A stretch of 49,675 bases of DNA, taken from assembly GCA_009780175.1 (NCBI GenBank), contig WRAO01000015.1, positions 1 to 49,675 on the forward strand, in the 5' to 3' direction. Shown in pieces: positions 1 through 7,532 of the stretch (position 1 is the stretch's first letter; each line of letters opens with the position of its first letter). This stretch comes from Oscillospiraceae bacterium. Its GTDB lineage: Bacteria > Bacillota > Clostridia > Oscillospirales > Oscillospiraceae. The notes under the pieces are model-generated. The model was not told the DNA's origin, did no database searches, and worked only from the letters and a program-made list of their open reading frames with translations. The position numbers were made by a program, and so were the translations under genes.

Positions 1-357
1 CATATGGTTTCTCTTAAAGATCTCTTCCTTTTTGACTTTGCTGCACAGCGCACCCAGCGCCACAGCTTCCGCCTCGCCCGGCGGAAGGAAATGCAGTGCG
101 AAAAGCACCGCACATTCGTCTCGTGTACCGCACAAAAACGTGCATGCCCGAAAGCAACCCAGCTTCCGCCGGCAGGCGGAACCCCAAACCCGAAACGCCC
201 ACAAACCAAACGTCAAAAAGGGGTCGTCAGGGGCGAAGCCCTTGACTCGCTTTTTGGGTGACGTTTGCCAAGGGGGCAAATAGTGGTTTTTCAAGCAGAT
301 GCATGGAAACCTTGTTTTGATTATGATAAACTGATGGAGGCGTAGCGAATTTATATT
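1..357. other. Gene-free left edge with nested palindrome
   Basis: No convincing gene: the short open frames lack ribosome sites and recognisable composition. It holds a nested inverted repeat at 207-267. The outer 9-bp arms (207-215 and 259-267) enclose an A-run/T-run pair and an inner 9-bp stem (226-234 and 238-246, one mismatch) with loop GAA. Two GCTTCCGCC-containing stretches also lie near 65-90 and 160-180. It resembles the dispersed palindromes found elsewhere in the window rather than a terminator. Confidence 0.5.
207..267. repeat. Nested inverted repeat (dispersed palindrome type)
   Basis: Perfect outer arms at 207-215 and 259-267, an A5/T5 pair just inside, and an inner stem at 226-234/238-246 around loop GAA. 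No T-run follows on either strand, so a simple intrinsic terminator is unlikely. Origin unknown. Confidence 0.55.
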
Positions 358-375
358 GTGAAGGATGTGGCTTTT

Positions 376-894
376 GTGATAACGCGCACTTTAGTGACTG
401 CCCTCATTCTGCTTCTGTTGGGCGCATGTACAACATCCGATGCAAGACAAGTTGAGATTGGAACCGTGAGGCTTATTGCAAATGGTATAGAGCACGAGCC
501 GTACCATCATTTTATACGCGGCACATTTATTTCGGAGAGTGGTCACGTAAGTGGTACCGGGATCCCATTTGATAGTTGGCTTGAGTCAAATGCAAGCACA
601 ATGTTGGTAATTCAATATGCCGACGACCTACACATTGTAATCGACGGCAGAGATGCACAGATCGGGGGAGAAGGTGATGGGCCTGTTCCGTGGTCTTCAG
701 AGGAGTATTATGACGGGATGAGACTAATCTTTATACGCACAGATTTGGCAGGTGAACGATTTTGTGTTTTGCTTCCAGGTGAGTCTGGAATATATCTATT
801 GTCTGTTCTTGTGGAATGGGTTAGCGAGGATCGACGTAATGGTGGCGATGGAGAATTTCGTTCTCACCGATATGTTTTTAAGATTGTAAGATGA
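376..894 (+). CDS. Predicted lipoprotein of unknown function
   Basis: An exported lipoprotein of about 172 residues. The N-terminus is a short basic segment, a Leu-rich hydrophobic stretch and the lipobox L-G-A-C, so the mature protein would be lipid-anchored on the outer face of the membrane. The rest is acidic and beta-rich in appearance, with no domain I recognise. The start is uncertain. GTG 376 has AAGGA ten bases upstream (361-365) and gives a compact signal peptide. An in-frame GTG at 358 would add six residues but lies far from the nearest GGAGG (about 336). It stands alone, with non-coding DNA on both sides, and reads more AT-rich than the core genes to its right. Confidence 0.65.
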   Translation: MITRTLVTALILLLLGACTTSDARQVEIGTVRLIANGIEHEPYHHFIRGTFISESGHVSGTGIPFDSWLESNASTMLVIQYADDLHIVIDGRDAQIGGEGDGPVPWSSEEYYDGMRLIFIRTDLAGERFCVLLPGESGIYLLSVLVEWVSEDRRNGGDGEFRSHRYVFKIVR

Positions 895-1327
895 GTGAAA
901 TGAGCATTAGCTGGGCCGGACATTAAAATAAGCCTGACGGGGGAAATTGGTCCCATCTCTGGGCCAGTCTTTCCCGTCAGGTTTGCCTGGGGTCAGGGGC
1001 GGCAAGCATCCCTGATTTTGAGCTGATAGGCTCAAAATGCCCCCGGCAGGGCGCATAGCACCACTTTGTGGTGTATAAGTGCGCCGTCAGAAAAAAGGAG
1101 TTCCCTCACCTCCATCCTCGCAATGCAAAAATCCACGCAAATGAACCGCTTGCTTTGCTGTATTAGTGGTGGTCTATCAGAACCACCCTTTACAGCGTAC
1201 ATCTTTTGCCTACTTTTTTGCGCGACGCAAAAAAGCAGGTCGCCTTCGGCGACACGAAGCAACAGGCCTGCTAGGCCAAAGAGTAATATCTCTATAGCAA
1301 AGAATGGAGAAAGAACGCAAATCCCTT
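895..1327. repeat. Gene-free stretch packed with palindromes
   Basis: No gene recognised. Several inverted repeats follow one another: CCTGACGGG (931-939) with CCCGTCAGG (973-981); TTTTGAGC/GCTCAAAA around 1017-1038; CACCAC-TTT-GTGGTG near 1062-1076; and an imperfect CCTACTTTTTTGCG/CGCAAAAAAGCAGG stem near 1207-1237, followed by a GTCGCC-TTC-GGCGAC hairpin. The GCCTGACGGGGG stretch resembles one module of the mosaic repeat seen at 33063-33120. It looks like accumulated repeat debris upstream of the murT promoter. Confidence 0.5.
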
Positions 1328-1356
1328 TTGCCTTGCAAAGAAATCCATGCTATAAT
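1328..1356 (+). promoter_or_regulatory. Housekeeping promoter of murT-gatD
   Basis: TTGCCT (1328-1333), a 17-base spacer and TATAAT (1351-1356) match the sigma-A consensus well. They lie about 30 bases upstream of the murT ATG. Confidence 0.7.
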
Positions 1357-1385
1357 ACCAAAATGCAGCAAAGGGAGAGATCACG

Positions 1386-2753
1386 ATGAAACAATTACGC
1401 ATTATGCTTGCGATTATCATTTGCAAAATCGCCCGTTGGGGGCTTCGGCTGCGGGGCAAAGGCGGAACTACGCTGCCTGGGATGCTGGCACTAAGAATTT
1501 GTCCGGACCTTTTGGGCGCGCTGGGGCCGCAGGTGTCCAGTATTGTCATCACCGGGACCAACGGGAAGACAACTTCAGCGCGGATGCTGGAGCAGTGCTT
1601 CAAAAACGGGGGCATTCCCGTATTTGCAAACCGCTCGGGAGCCAACTTGCTGCCGGGGATCACGGCGGAGTTTGTGGCGCATGCCAGCCTCTTCGGGAGA
1701 ATGCGGCTCCGCCACGCGGTAGTCGAGTGCGATGAGGCGGCCTTTCGCCAGGTATCGCGCTATTTGGACGCGAAAGTTGTCCTGGTGACCAATGTGTTCC
1801 AGGATCAGCTGGACCGCTTTGGAGATATTACCCATACCCTGGCTAGCATTCGAGCCGGATTGGAAGGGTCCCCGAATGCCGCGATCTGTCTCAATGCGGA
1901 CTGTGCGCTGCTGGTGGACATGGCAAAAGGCCTGCCGAATCCGGTGCACTATTTCGGCGTGGAGACAGCGCTCTACCAGGACGGAAATGGGACAACGGAA
2001 ATGATTCGCTGTTCGTGCGGGGCTCCGTATGTCTATGCATATAAGACCTACGGCCACTTGGGTGTATATCACTGCCCGCAGTGCGGCACGGGACGCCCGC
2101 TGACGGACGTGGCTGTAACTGCGGTGTTAGAAGAGACTGCGGATACAACTACAGTCGAAGTGCGGGTTGGGGAAGAAAAACATCCGCTGACGATCAATTT
2201 GCCGGGGGCCTATAACATCTACAACGCGGCAGGCGTGGTCGCTGTGGCCGATGTGCTGAATCTGCCTATGGCGGTCATCGGCGCGGCGCTCAAGGAGTTT
2301 CGCGGCGGATTTGGCCGTATGGAGCGGATCCGGGTCGGAGATGTGACCGTGCGCCTGATCCTTGTAAAAAACCCCATCGGTTGCGGACAGGCTTTGCGTT
2401 ATTTGACGACGCTGAAGGAGCAAGTAACCCTAGCATTCTGCCTCAACGACCGCTATGGCGACGGCACAGATGTCTCCTGGATTTGGGACGTAGACGCGGA
2501 ACCCCTGGGCCAGCTGGGCGACAGGCTCACAGCCGTCTATTGCGGCGGCACCCGCGCGGACGACCTCGCGGTGTGGATGAAGTATGTCGGGATAGAGGAA
2601 GCGAAACTCCGCGTAGAATACGACGAGGACAAGCTGCTGGAAACAGTGGCAAAGTCACCCGTACCGGTGACCATTCTGCCGACCTATACAGCCATGCTCT
2701 CGATCCGGGAGAAACTCGCGAAACAATACGGCCTCGGCCAGTTCTGGGAATAG
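1386..2753 (+). CDS. murT: Lipid II isoglutaminyl synthase, MurT subunit
   Basis: MurT is the Mur-ligase-like subunit that, with GatD, amidates the alpha-carboxyl of D-Glu in lipid II to D-isoglutamine, using ATP. The ATP-binding loop GTNGKTT is at residues 57-63. A zinc-ribbon-like insertion lies inside the central Mur ligase domain (cysteines 209, 211, 230 and 233). The C-terminal third is the DUF1727-type domain typical of MurT. Length (455 aa) is normal. AGGGAGAG precedes the ATG and a good promoter lies just upstream. gatD begins 12 bases after the stop, so the two subunits are co-transcribed. The first cysteine pair is C-S-C rather than CxxC, which is worth an alignment check. Confidence 0.93.
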   Translation: MKQLRIMLAIIICKIARWGLRLRGKGGTTLPGMLALRICPDLLGALGPQVSSIVITGTNGKTTSARMLEQCFKNGGIPVFANRSGANLLPGITAEFVAHASLFGRMRLRHAVVECDEAAFRQVSRYLDAKVVLVTNVFQDQLDRFGDITHTLASIRAGLEGSPNAAICLNADCALLVDMAKGLPNPVHYFGVETALYQDGNGTTEMIRCSCGAPYVYAYKTYGHLGVYHCPQCGTGRPLTDVAVTAVLEETADTTTVEVRVGEEKHPLTINLPGAYNIYNAAGVVAVADVLNLPMAVIGAALKEFRGGFGRMERIRVGDVTVRLILVKNPIGCGQALRYLTTLKEQVTLAFCLNDRYGDGTDVSWIWDVDAEPLGQLGDRLTAVYCGGTRADDLAVWMKYVGIEEAKLRVEYDEDKLLETVAKSPVPVTILPTYTAMLSIREKLAKQYGLGQFWE

Positions 2754-2765
2754 GGGGATAGGGAA

Positions 2766-3500
2766 ATGGAACTGAAAATTTGCCATCTCTACCCAGATTT
2801 GCTCAACCTCTATGGAGACTGGGGAAATATCGTAGTCCTGGCCCAGCGGTGCATGCGGCGGGGCATTGCCGTCTCCCTGCAAGGCGCGCCGCTCGGCGAG
2901 CAAGTGAATCTGGCTGAATACGATCTGCTCTTCATCGGCGGCGGCCAAGACAGAGAACTGGAAGCACTGCTGGACGAAGTGAAAAGCTGGCGCGGTGCCG
3001 AGATCAAAGCGGCGATTGCGGACGGCAAGACCATGCTCGCTATCTGCGGCGGCTATCAGCTTTTGGGACACTCCTACAAGACCGCGGACGGCAAAGAAAT
3101 GGACCTCGTCGGCGCCCTAGACTTTACCTCCGTAGGTGCAAAAGAGCGGCTGGTCGGAGACTATATGTTCCAATGGGACGAGCTTTCCGCGCCAGTACAG
3201 ATCGTCGGATTTGAAAATCACAGTGCCCGGACCTATCTCGGCAGCGGCGTACGTCCCTTTGGAACCGTGCTCCGTGGCCATGGAAACAACGGGGAAGACG
3301 GCACGGAAGGTGTGCGCTATCGCAACGTGTTCGGCACCTACGCCCACGGCCCGGTACTGCCGAAAAACCCAGTACTTGCCGACCACCTGATCCGCCTCGG
3401 CCTAGAGCAGAGATACGGCAGCGTAACCCTAGAACCGCTGGACGATACCTTGGAACTGCGCGCAAATCAATTTTTGGTAGAGCGACTTAGTCAGAAGTAG
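2766..3500 (+). CDS. gatD: Lipid II isoglutaminyl synthase, glutaminase GatD
   Basis: GatD is the class I glutamine amidotransferase (cobyric-acid-synthase-like) that releases ammonia from glutamine and feeds it to MurT. The nucleophile elbow AICGGYQ places the catalytic Cys at residue 94, and the catalytic His is in TYAHGP at about residue 194. Both agree with the family. Length (244 aa) is normal. It follows murT closely; GGGGATAGGGAA provides the ribosome site. Two hairpins built on the word GATAC follow the stop codon. Confidence 0.93.
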   Translation: MELKICHLYPDLLNLYGDWGNIVVLAQRCMRRGIAVSLQGAPLGEQVNLAEYDLLFIGGGQDRELEALLDEVKSWRGAEIKAAIADGKTMLAICGGYQLLGHSYKTADGKEMDLVGALDFTSVGAKERLVGDYMFQWDELSAPVQIVGFENHSARTYLGSGVRPFGTVLRGHGNNGEDGTEGVRYRNVFGTYAHGPVLPKNPVLADHLIRLGLEQRYGSVTLEPLDDTLELRANQFLVERLSQK

Positions 3501-3520
3501 TTCCCTTTTAGGAAACTTTA

Positions 3521-3589
3521 TGATACAATGATCCCATTATTGTATCGTCATTTTAATAAACGTATCATGAGCGCAAGCGCTTATGATAC
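3521..3589. promoter_or_regulatory. Two adjacent GATAC hairpins
   Basis: The first inverted repeat is GATACAAT (3522-3529) with ATTGTATC (3539-3546). The second has 13-bp arms (3562-3574 and 3577-3589, one G-T pair) that almost touch. The words TATGATAC and GTATCAT recur. No T-run follows, so this may be an operator or processing site between gatD and asp23 rather than a classic terminator. Confidence 0.45.
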
Positions 3590-3623
3590 ACGAGAGCCAA
3601 TATCGAGATGGGAGAGATGCACT

Positions 3624-3998
3624 ATGGCAGAGAATCATTACATCACCCGCGTGAGCGAGCAGGGCAGCGTTTACATCTCCGAAGACGTGGTAGCCACCAT
3701 CGTAGCCGAAGCCGTGCGCGAAGTAGACGGAATCGGTGGATTTGCCACCTCTCTCGGCGGCGAGATCGCCGACCGTCTGGGCGGCAAAAAGCCCGGTCAC
3801 CGGGGCGTGAAGATCAGTTTTCAGGAAAATGAAGTCGTGGTGGAGGCCTTTGTTCTAGTCAAATACGGAGTTGTAATAAACGACGTGGCGATGGCTGTGC
3901 AGGAGAAGGTTTCGGATACCGTGGAGGCCATTATGGGCGTCCGGGTGAAGGCGGTAAATGTCACAGTCTGCGGCATTGCGTTTAACAAAGAGAAATAG
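3624..3998 (+). CDS. Asp23/Gls24 family envelope stress response protein
   Basis: A 124-residue Asp23/Gls24 (DUF322, YqhY/YloU-like) protein. These small Firmicute proteins associate with the membrane or envelope, and in many genomes the YqhY member sits next to nusB and lipid-synthesis genes. The family pattern is visible: G-x-V-x-I-S-x-x-V at the start, an internal GVKI-x-F stretch, and V-K-A-V-N-V-x-V-x-G-I near the end. ATG 3624 is chosen because GGGAGAG lies seven bases upstream; reading further upstream would run into the GATAC hairpins. nusB follows after a repeat-bearing gap. Confidence 0.85.
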   Translation: MAENHYITRVSEQGSVYISEDVVATIVAEAVREVDGIGGFATSLGGEIADRLGGKKPGHRGVKISFQENEVVVEAFVLVKYGVVINDVAMAVQEKVSDTVEAIMGVRVKAVNVTVCGIAFNKEK

Positions 3999-4021
3999 AA
4001 CATGATGGGCTGATAGCAGCC

Positions 4022-4102
4022 ATAGGGGCGACCGACCTCGGTCGCCCGTTTTGGGTTTAGAAGCAAAAACACGCGGGCGATCGAGGTCAATTGCCCCTAC
4101 AA
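4022..4102. repeat. Pair of dispersed TAGGGGCG palindromes
   Basis: GGGCGACCGA...TCGGTCGCCC around 4024-4048 forms a hairpin. A diverged second copy (4072-4099) ends with TTGCCCCTACAAG, the reverse complement of the family's usual opening TTGTAGGGGC. Similar units lie at 9067, 10882, 24645 and 25591. The end of the second copy supplies the AAGGAG ribosome site of nusB. Confidence 0.6.
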
Positions 4103-4118
4103 GGAGTATACGCAATCC

Positions 4119-4574
4119 ATGACGAGATCAGAAATCCGAGAAATTGCCATGCACGTTTCCTTTGCGCTGGGGGTGAACCCCCAGCCTGTAGACGAGCTTT
4201 TGGACAGATTATTGGACAAGGACTATTACCAGACCCTTGCCGAAGAAGACGAGCTCTACGCCGAATACCCGTCCAAAAAGCAGATTGAATACCTCAAAGA
4301 AATGTCTCAAGGCCTCGGAGAACACTTGGTTGAGTTGGACTTTTATATCGAAAAGTACGCCCAAGGCTGGAAAGTAGGGCGTATTTCCCGCGTCGCGGTC
4401 GCGATCATGCGGGTGTCGATGTATGAGATTCTCTACGTGCCCGAAGTGCCTGGCGGCGTCGCCATCAACGAGGCGGTGGAGATGGCAAAGAAATACGAGG
4501 AAGCGGACACCGTCTCCTTCGTCAACGGAATCCTGGGCAGCTTCATCCGAGGTGAACTGCCGGAGGGCAACTAA
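4119..4574 (+). CDS. nusB: Transcription antitermination factor NusB
   Basis: An all-helical 151-residue NusB, which binds boxA RNA with NusE/S10 in antitermination complexes on rRNA operons. Family signatures are visible: the R-x-x-A-M-x-x-x-F-A opening, the acidic Asp/Glu-rich middle, and the C-terminal pattern V-A-I-N-E-A-V-x-x-A-K-K-Y...F-V-N-G-I-L. AAGGAG near 4100 precedes the ATG by about 12 bases. The stop codon abuts the xseA start with no gap, so nusB-xseA-xseB-ispA is one transcription unit. Confidence 0.93.
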   Translation: MTRSEIREIAMHVSFALGVNPQPVDELLDRLLDKDYYQTLAEEDELYAEYPSKKQIEYLKEMSQGLGEHLVELDFYIEKYAQGWKVGRISRVAVAIMRVSMYEILYVPEVPGGVAINEAVEMAKKYEEADTVSFVNGILGSFIRGELPEGN

Positions 4575-5774
4575 GTGAGCGGCCAAGTATTTACTGTATC
4601 AGAACTCAACGGCAGGGTAAAAACCCTGCTCGATTCCGATGTGATCTTACAAGACATATTCGTCGCGGGGGAGCTCTCGAACTATAAACTCTACCCCTCC
4701 GGCCACCATTATTTCAGCCTGAAAGACGCAGAGGGAACTCTGCGTTGTGTCATGTTCAAGGGCAGCGGCGGAAAGCTCGTGTTCCGACCCGAAAACGGCA
4801 TGAAAGTAGTCGCAAACGGGCGCGTTTCCGTCTTCCCGCGAGACGGGGCATACCAACTTTATGTAAACCAACTAATCCCCCACGGCACGGGAGATCTGCA
4901 TATCGCCTTTGAGCAGCTCAAAGAAAAACTCGCCAAAGAAGGCCTGTTTGATCCAGCCCATAAAAAACCGATCCCCCGCTTCCCAGAACGGATCGCGCTG
5001 ATTACCTCCGGGGCCGGCGCGGCAGTGCGAGACATGATCCGCGTACTCGGCACACGCTATCCGTTGGCAAAAGTGATTGTGATGCCCGTGCGCGTCCAAG
5101 GCGTCGAGGCGCCGCCGGAGATTGTCGGAGCTTTGACCTATGCCAACCGGCACCAAGTAGCCGATCTCATCATCGCCGGGCGCGGCGGCGGCTCGATCGA
5201 AGACCTCTGGGCCTTCAACGACGAAAGCGTCGCGAGGGCGATTTTCGCCTCGAAAATCCCCGTAATCTCCGCCGTCGGCCACGAACCAGACGTGACAATC
5301 GCGGACTTCGTAGCAGACGTCCGCGCCGCAACTCCGTCAAACGCGGCGGAACTCGCGGTGCCGCATATAGACGAACTCCGTGAGATTTTAGACCACAGCC
5401 GAGCCCGGATGACAATGGTAGTCCGGCGGCAGCTCATGCAATATCGGCAGCGGCTCACGGATTTCCGAGAAAAGCCCGTGCTGGAAAGTCCTCTGGGATA
5501 CATCCAACAGCGGCGGCTCGCCTTTGAGCATATGCGAGAACGGCTGTCCGCTGTCGCCTGGCAGCAGACGGCGGCGCGGCGGGAGCGGTTTGTGACCCTA
5601 GCGGCAAAGCTCGACGCGCTGAGCCCCCTCAAAGTGCTAGGCCGGGGCTTTTCCGTGGTAAAAAGCGGAGACGGCAAGGTACTCAACCGAGCCGGAGACG
5701 TAAAGATCGGCGAAAAAATCAGCGTGACCCTCAGCGAGGGCACCTTACATTGCGCGGTGGAAGGGAGAGACTAG
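4575..5774 (+). CDS. xseA: Exodeoxyribonuclease VII large subunit
   Basis: The catalytic large subunit of exonuclease VII, which degrades single-stranded DNA from both ends into oligonucleotides. It has an N-terminal OB-fold (about residues 1-100, with the SGHHYFSLKD pattern) and then the catalytic domain with R-G-G-G-S-I-E-D-L-W-A-F-N and G-H-E-P-D-V-T-I-x-D. A helical region follows, and the C-terminus has the L-x-R-G-F-S-V signature. At 399 aa it is at the short end for the family. The GTG start directly follows the nusB TAA. Confidence 0.95.
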   Translation: MSGQVFTVSELNGRVKTLLDSDVILQDIFVAGELSNYKLYPSGHHYFSLKDAEGTLRCVMFKGSGGKLVFRPENGMKVVANGRVSVFPRDGAYQLYVNQLIPHGTGDLHIAFEQLKEKLAKEGLFDPAHKKPIPRFPERIALITSGAGAAVRDMIRVLGTRYPLAKVIVMPVRVQGVEAPPEIVGALTYANRHQVADLIIAGRGGGSIEDLWAFNDESVARAIFASKIPVISAVGHEPDVTIADFVADVRAATPSNAAELAVPHIDELREILDHSRARMTMVVRRQLMQYRQRLTDFREKPVLESPLGYIQQRRLAFEHMRERLSAVAWQQTAARRERFVTLAAKLDALSPLKVLGRGFSVVKSGDGKVLNRAGDVKIGEKISVTLSEGTLHCAVEGRD

Positions 5775-5775
5775 C

Positions 5776-6027
5776 ATGCCAGCGAAAAAGGAAAAAGAGC
5801 AAGTATCGATACCATTTGAGGCGGCGCTCCAACGTCTGGATGAAATTGTAAAGACCCTCGAACGAGGCCAAGCCCCTCTGGATGAGTCTCTGGCTCTGTT
5901 CGAAGAGGGGACCCGCCTTTTGGGGTCCTGCGGAAAGCAGTTGGACGAGGCGGAGCAGAAAGTCGTGCGGCTGATGAAAGGGCCGGACGGACTACCTGTT
6001 GAAGCCGTATTCGAGGCGGCGGAGTAG
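5776..6027 (+). CDS. xseB: Exodeoxyribonuclease VII small subunit
   Basis: Small helical subunit (83 aa) that assembles on the helical arm of XseA and is needed for nuclease activity. The core pattern F-E-x-A-L-x-R-L-D-E-I-V-x-x-L-E is clear, followed by L-x-x-S-L-x-L-F-E-E-G. It starts two bases after the xseA stop, so translation is probably coupled; GGAGAG lies within the end of xseA. Confidence 0.93.
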   Translation: MPAKKEKEQVSIPFEAALQRLDEIVKTLERGQAPLDESLALFEEGTRLLGSCGKQLDEAEQKVVRLMKGPDGLPVEAVFEAAE

Positions 6028-6032
6028 AGCAT

Positions 6033-6902
6033 ATGCAAGAGTGGTATAAAAATTATGTAAACCAAATCGAAGCCTATTTGGGCGGCTTCTTCCAAGCCAA
6101 GGTAGCCTGGGCGCCGCTCTATGAAGCCATGCGCTACAGCCTCCTCAGCGGCGGAAAGCGGATTCGGCCCGTGCTGGCCTTGGAGTTCTGCCGCGTCGTC
6201 GGCGGGGCGCCGGACCAGGCCTTGCCTTTTGCGGCGGCGGTGGAGATGATCCACACCTATTCGCTCATCCACGACGACCTCCCAGCGATGGACGACGACG
6301 ACCTGCGCCGCGGGCGGCCCACTTGCCATATTCAATACGGCGAAGGCCTTGCGATTTTAGCGGGAGACGCCTTACAGTCGGCGGCCTTTCGGGCCGCGCT
6401 GGCGGCGGACCTGCCGGAGGACATACGCTGCCGCGCGGGACTGATTCTAGCCCGCGCCGCCGGGGAAGACGGCATGGTGGCAGGTCAAGTGCTTGACCTG
6501 GAAGGCGAGACGCGCCCGCTCTCAGAGGCCGAGCTCAGCCAGGTCCACCTGCACAAGACCGCGGCTCTGATCCAGGCGGCGTGTACCATGGGCGTCGTCG
6601 CCGGCGGCGGCAGCGAAGCCCAATATTCAGCCGCGATCCGCTTTGCCCGCGCCCTGGGAACAGCCTTCCAAATTCGAGACGATATCCTCGACGCGGTCGG
6701 AGACGAGGCGACCCTCGGCAAACCCATCGGCTCAGACGCGGCAAGCGGCAAAACAACCTTCGTCACCCTCTACGGCATAGAACGAGCCGAAGCGATGCTC
6801 ACCGAGCAAACCGAAGCCGCAAAAACCGCCCTCAGCGGCGCGTTTACAGACACAGAACGCCTGCTTTGGCTGGCAGACTGGCTCTTAGGACGGGAGTATT
6901 AG
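6033..6902 (+). CDS. ispA: Polyprenyl (farnesyl/geranyl) diphosphate synthase
   Basis: A short-chain trans-prenyl diphosphate synthase that condenses DMAPP/IPP to geranyl and farnesyl diphosphate, supplying undecaprenyl carrier synthesis. The first Asp-rich motif (DDLPAMD, residues 81-87) and the second (DDILD, 216-220) are intact, as are GGKRIRP near residue 40 and the K-T-T region near 240. Length (289 aa) is normal. It begins five bases after xseB. dxs, which often follows in Clostridia, is absent; a mosaic repeat begins about ten bases after the stop. Confidence 0.9.
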   Translation: MQEWYKNYVNQIEAYLGGFFQAKVAWAPLYEAMRYSLLSGGKRIRPVLALEFCRVVGGAPDQALPFAAAVEMIHTYSLIHDDLPAMDDDDLRRGRPTCHIQYGEGLAILAGDALQSAAFRAALAADLPEDIRCRAGLILARAAGEDGMVAGQVLDLEGETRPLSEAELSQVHLHKTAALIQAACTMGVVAGGGSEAQYSAAIRFARALGTAFQIRDDILDAVGDEATLGKPIGSDAASGKTTFVTLYGIERAEAMLTEQTEAAKTALSGAFTDTERLLWLADWLLGREY

Positions 6903-7107
6903 GTTGCATATAGGCTCCTTTTCCAAAGGAGCTGCCAGCGCAACTGACTGAGGATTGCCCTTTTTCCCCTGCGTCCCGAATAAATCCCTCGTCAGGCTTC
7001 GCCTGCCACCTCCTTTTCCGAAGGAGACTTTTTCCTACAGCGCTTTCTTTTCCGCTTAGGTTTGTGTTGTTTAGTTTGTTCCAACAAGGCAGACAAAACT
7101 CAGCCAT
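6844..7107 (-). pseudogene. Small CxxC protein gene truncated by a repeat
   Basis: ATG 7107 on the minus strand has a strong ribosome site (GAGAGGAGG, about eight bases upstream). The first residues, MAEFCLPCWNKLN, resemble the start of a small Cys-rich clostridial protein that I recall as having a second CxxC pair further on. After about 27 residues the frame enters mosaic repeat R1 (left of about 7028), and the predicted tail is just translated repeat. No second CxxC pair remains, so the gene is probably broken. It is divergent from the XRE regulator at 7198, and two operator-like palindromes lie between the starts. Family assignment is from memory. Confidence 0.5.
6912..7028 (-). repeat. 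Mosaic repeat R1, copy 1
   Basis: An element of about 117 bp. CTCCTTTTCC-AAAGGAG hairpins lie at both ends, with an inner module that reads on the minus strand GGCAGGCGAAGCCTGACG and then GGGCAATCCTCAGTCAG. The same modules recur at 16871-16993 in the opposite orientation and at 33063-33250. It begins just after the ispA stop and overlaps the 3' part of the small minus-strand gene that starts at 7107. Confidence 0.7.
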
Positions 7108-7126
7108 TAAAAAAACCTCCTCTCTT

Positions 7127-7185
7127 ATTTTCACCAATCGGTGAAAATTTCTCTTTGATTATGTCACCAAACGGTAACATAATCA
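7127..7185. promoter_or_regulatory. Paired operator palindromes for the XRE regulator
   Basis: Palindrome 1 (7127-7148) has perfect 9-bp arms around AATC. Palindrome 2 (7156-7185) has 13-bp arms, one mismatch, around AAAC. Both share the core CACC-N4-GGT. Their centres are 33 bp apart, about three helical turns, so two dimers would bind the same face of the DNA. They fill the gap between the divergent starts at 7107 and 7198, as expected for an autoregulated XRE-type repressor. Confidence 0.7.
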
Positions 7186-7197
7186 AGAGGTGATTGG

Positions 7198-7413
7198 ATG
7201 TTTCTGCAACGGCTGGAGGATCTCAGAGTAGATCGCGATAAAACGCAGCAGGATATTGCAGATGTCCTTCACTGCAAGCTAACTGTTTATTGGAGATATG
7301 AAAAGGGAGAACGGGCGATTCCCGTTTGGGCATTAGAGAAGTTAGCGGAGTACTACGGCGTCAGCACAGACTATATCCTAGGCCGCACAGACAACCCCAA
7401 GCCAAATAAGTAA
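7198..7413 (+). CDS. XRE/Cro-type helix-turn-helix regulator
   Basis: A single-domain 71-residue DNA-binding protein. The HTH_3 pattern is L-x-x-L-R-x-D-R-D-x-T-Q-x-D-I-A-x-x-L, then Y-x-R-Y-E-K-G-E-R-x-I-P-x-W-A-L-x-x-L-A-x-Y-Y-x-V-S-x-D-Y-I-L-G-R-T, which closely matches small phage-type and Clostridial repressors. AAGAGGTGA gives the ribosome site. No sensor domain follows. The palindromes immediately upstream suggest that it controls itself and the divergent small CxxC gene. Confidence 0.88.
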   Translation: MFLQRLEDLRVDRDKTQQDIADVLHCKLTVYWRYEKGERAIPVWALEKLAEYYGVSTDYILGRTDNPKPNK

Positions 7414-7417
7414 GGCG

Positions 7418-7490
7418 CTATGGCGCTCCTTTGGAAAAGGAGCGCCATAGGCATTCCTACCGCCTCCTTTTTGAAAAAGGAGACTTTCAC
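7418..7490. repeat. Perfect 15-bp hairpin plus CTCCTTTTT hairpin
   Basis: Arms at 7418-7432 and 7436-7450 pair perfectly around GGA. About 12 bases later CTCCTTTTT-G-AAAAAGGAG forms a second hairpin. Both carry the CTCCTTT/AAAGGAG hallmark of repeat R1. The first begins four bases after the XRE stop codon and may also end that transcript, although it lacks a T-run. Confidence 0.55.
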
Positions 7491-7491
7491 A

Positions 7492-7527
7492 CAAAAAACG
7501 AAACCACCGGTGTGACCCGGTGGTTTC
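7492..7527 (-). terminator. Intrinsic terminator of the coat gene pair
   Basis: On the minus strand, arms 7517-7527 and 7500-7510 (11 bp, perfect, six-base loop) are followed by a T-rich tract (7492-7498, A-run on plus). It lies just after the stop of the CotF-like gene. Confidence 0.85.
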
Positions 7528-7532
7528 TGCTA

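Noticed and set aside
1-283. Short coding frames at the left edge
   Set aside because: No ribosome sites, and the translation runs across a palindrome.
1032-1262. 76-codon frame on the minus strand
   Set aside because: It lies wholly across hairpins of repeat type, with no ribosome site.
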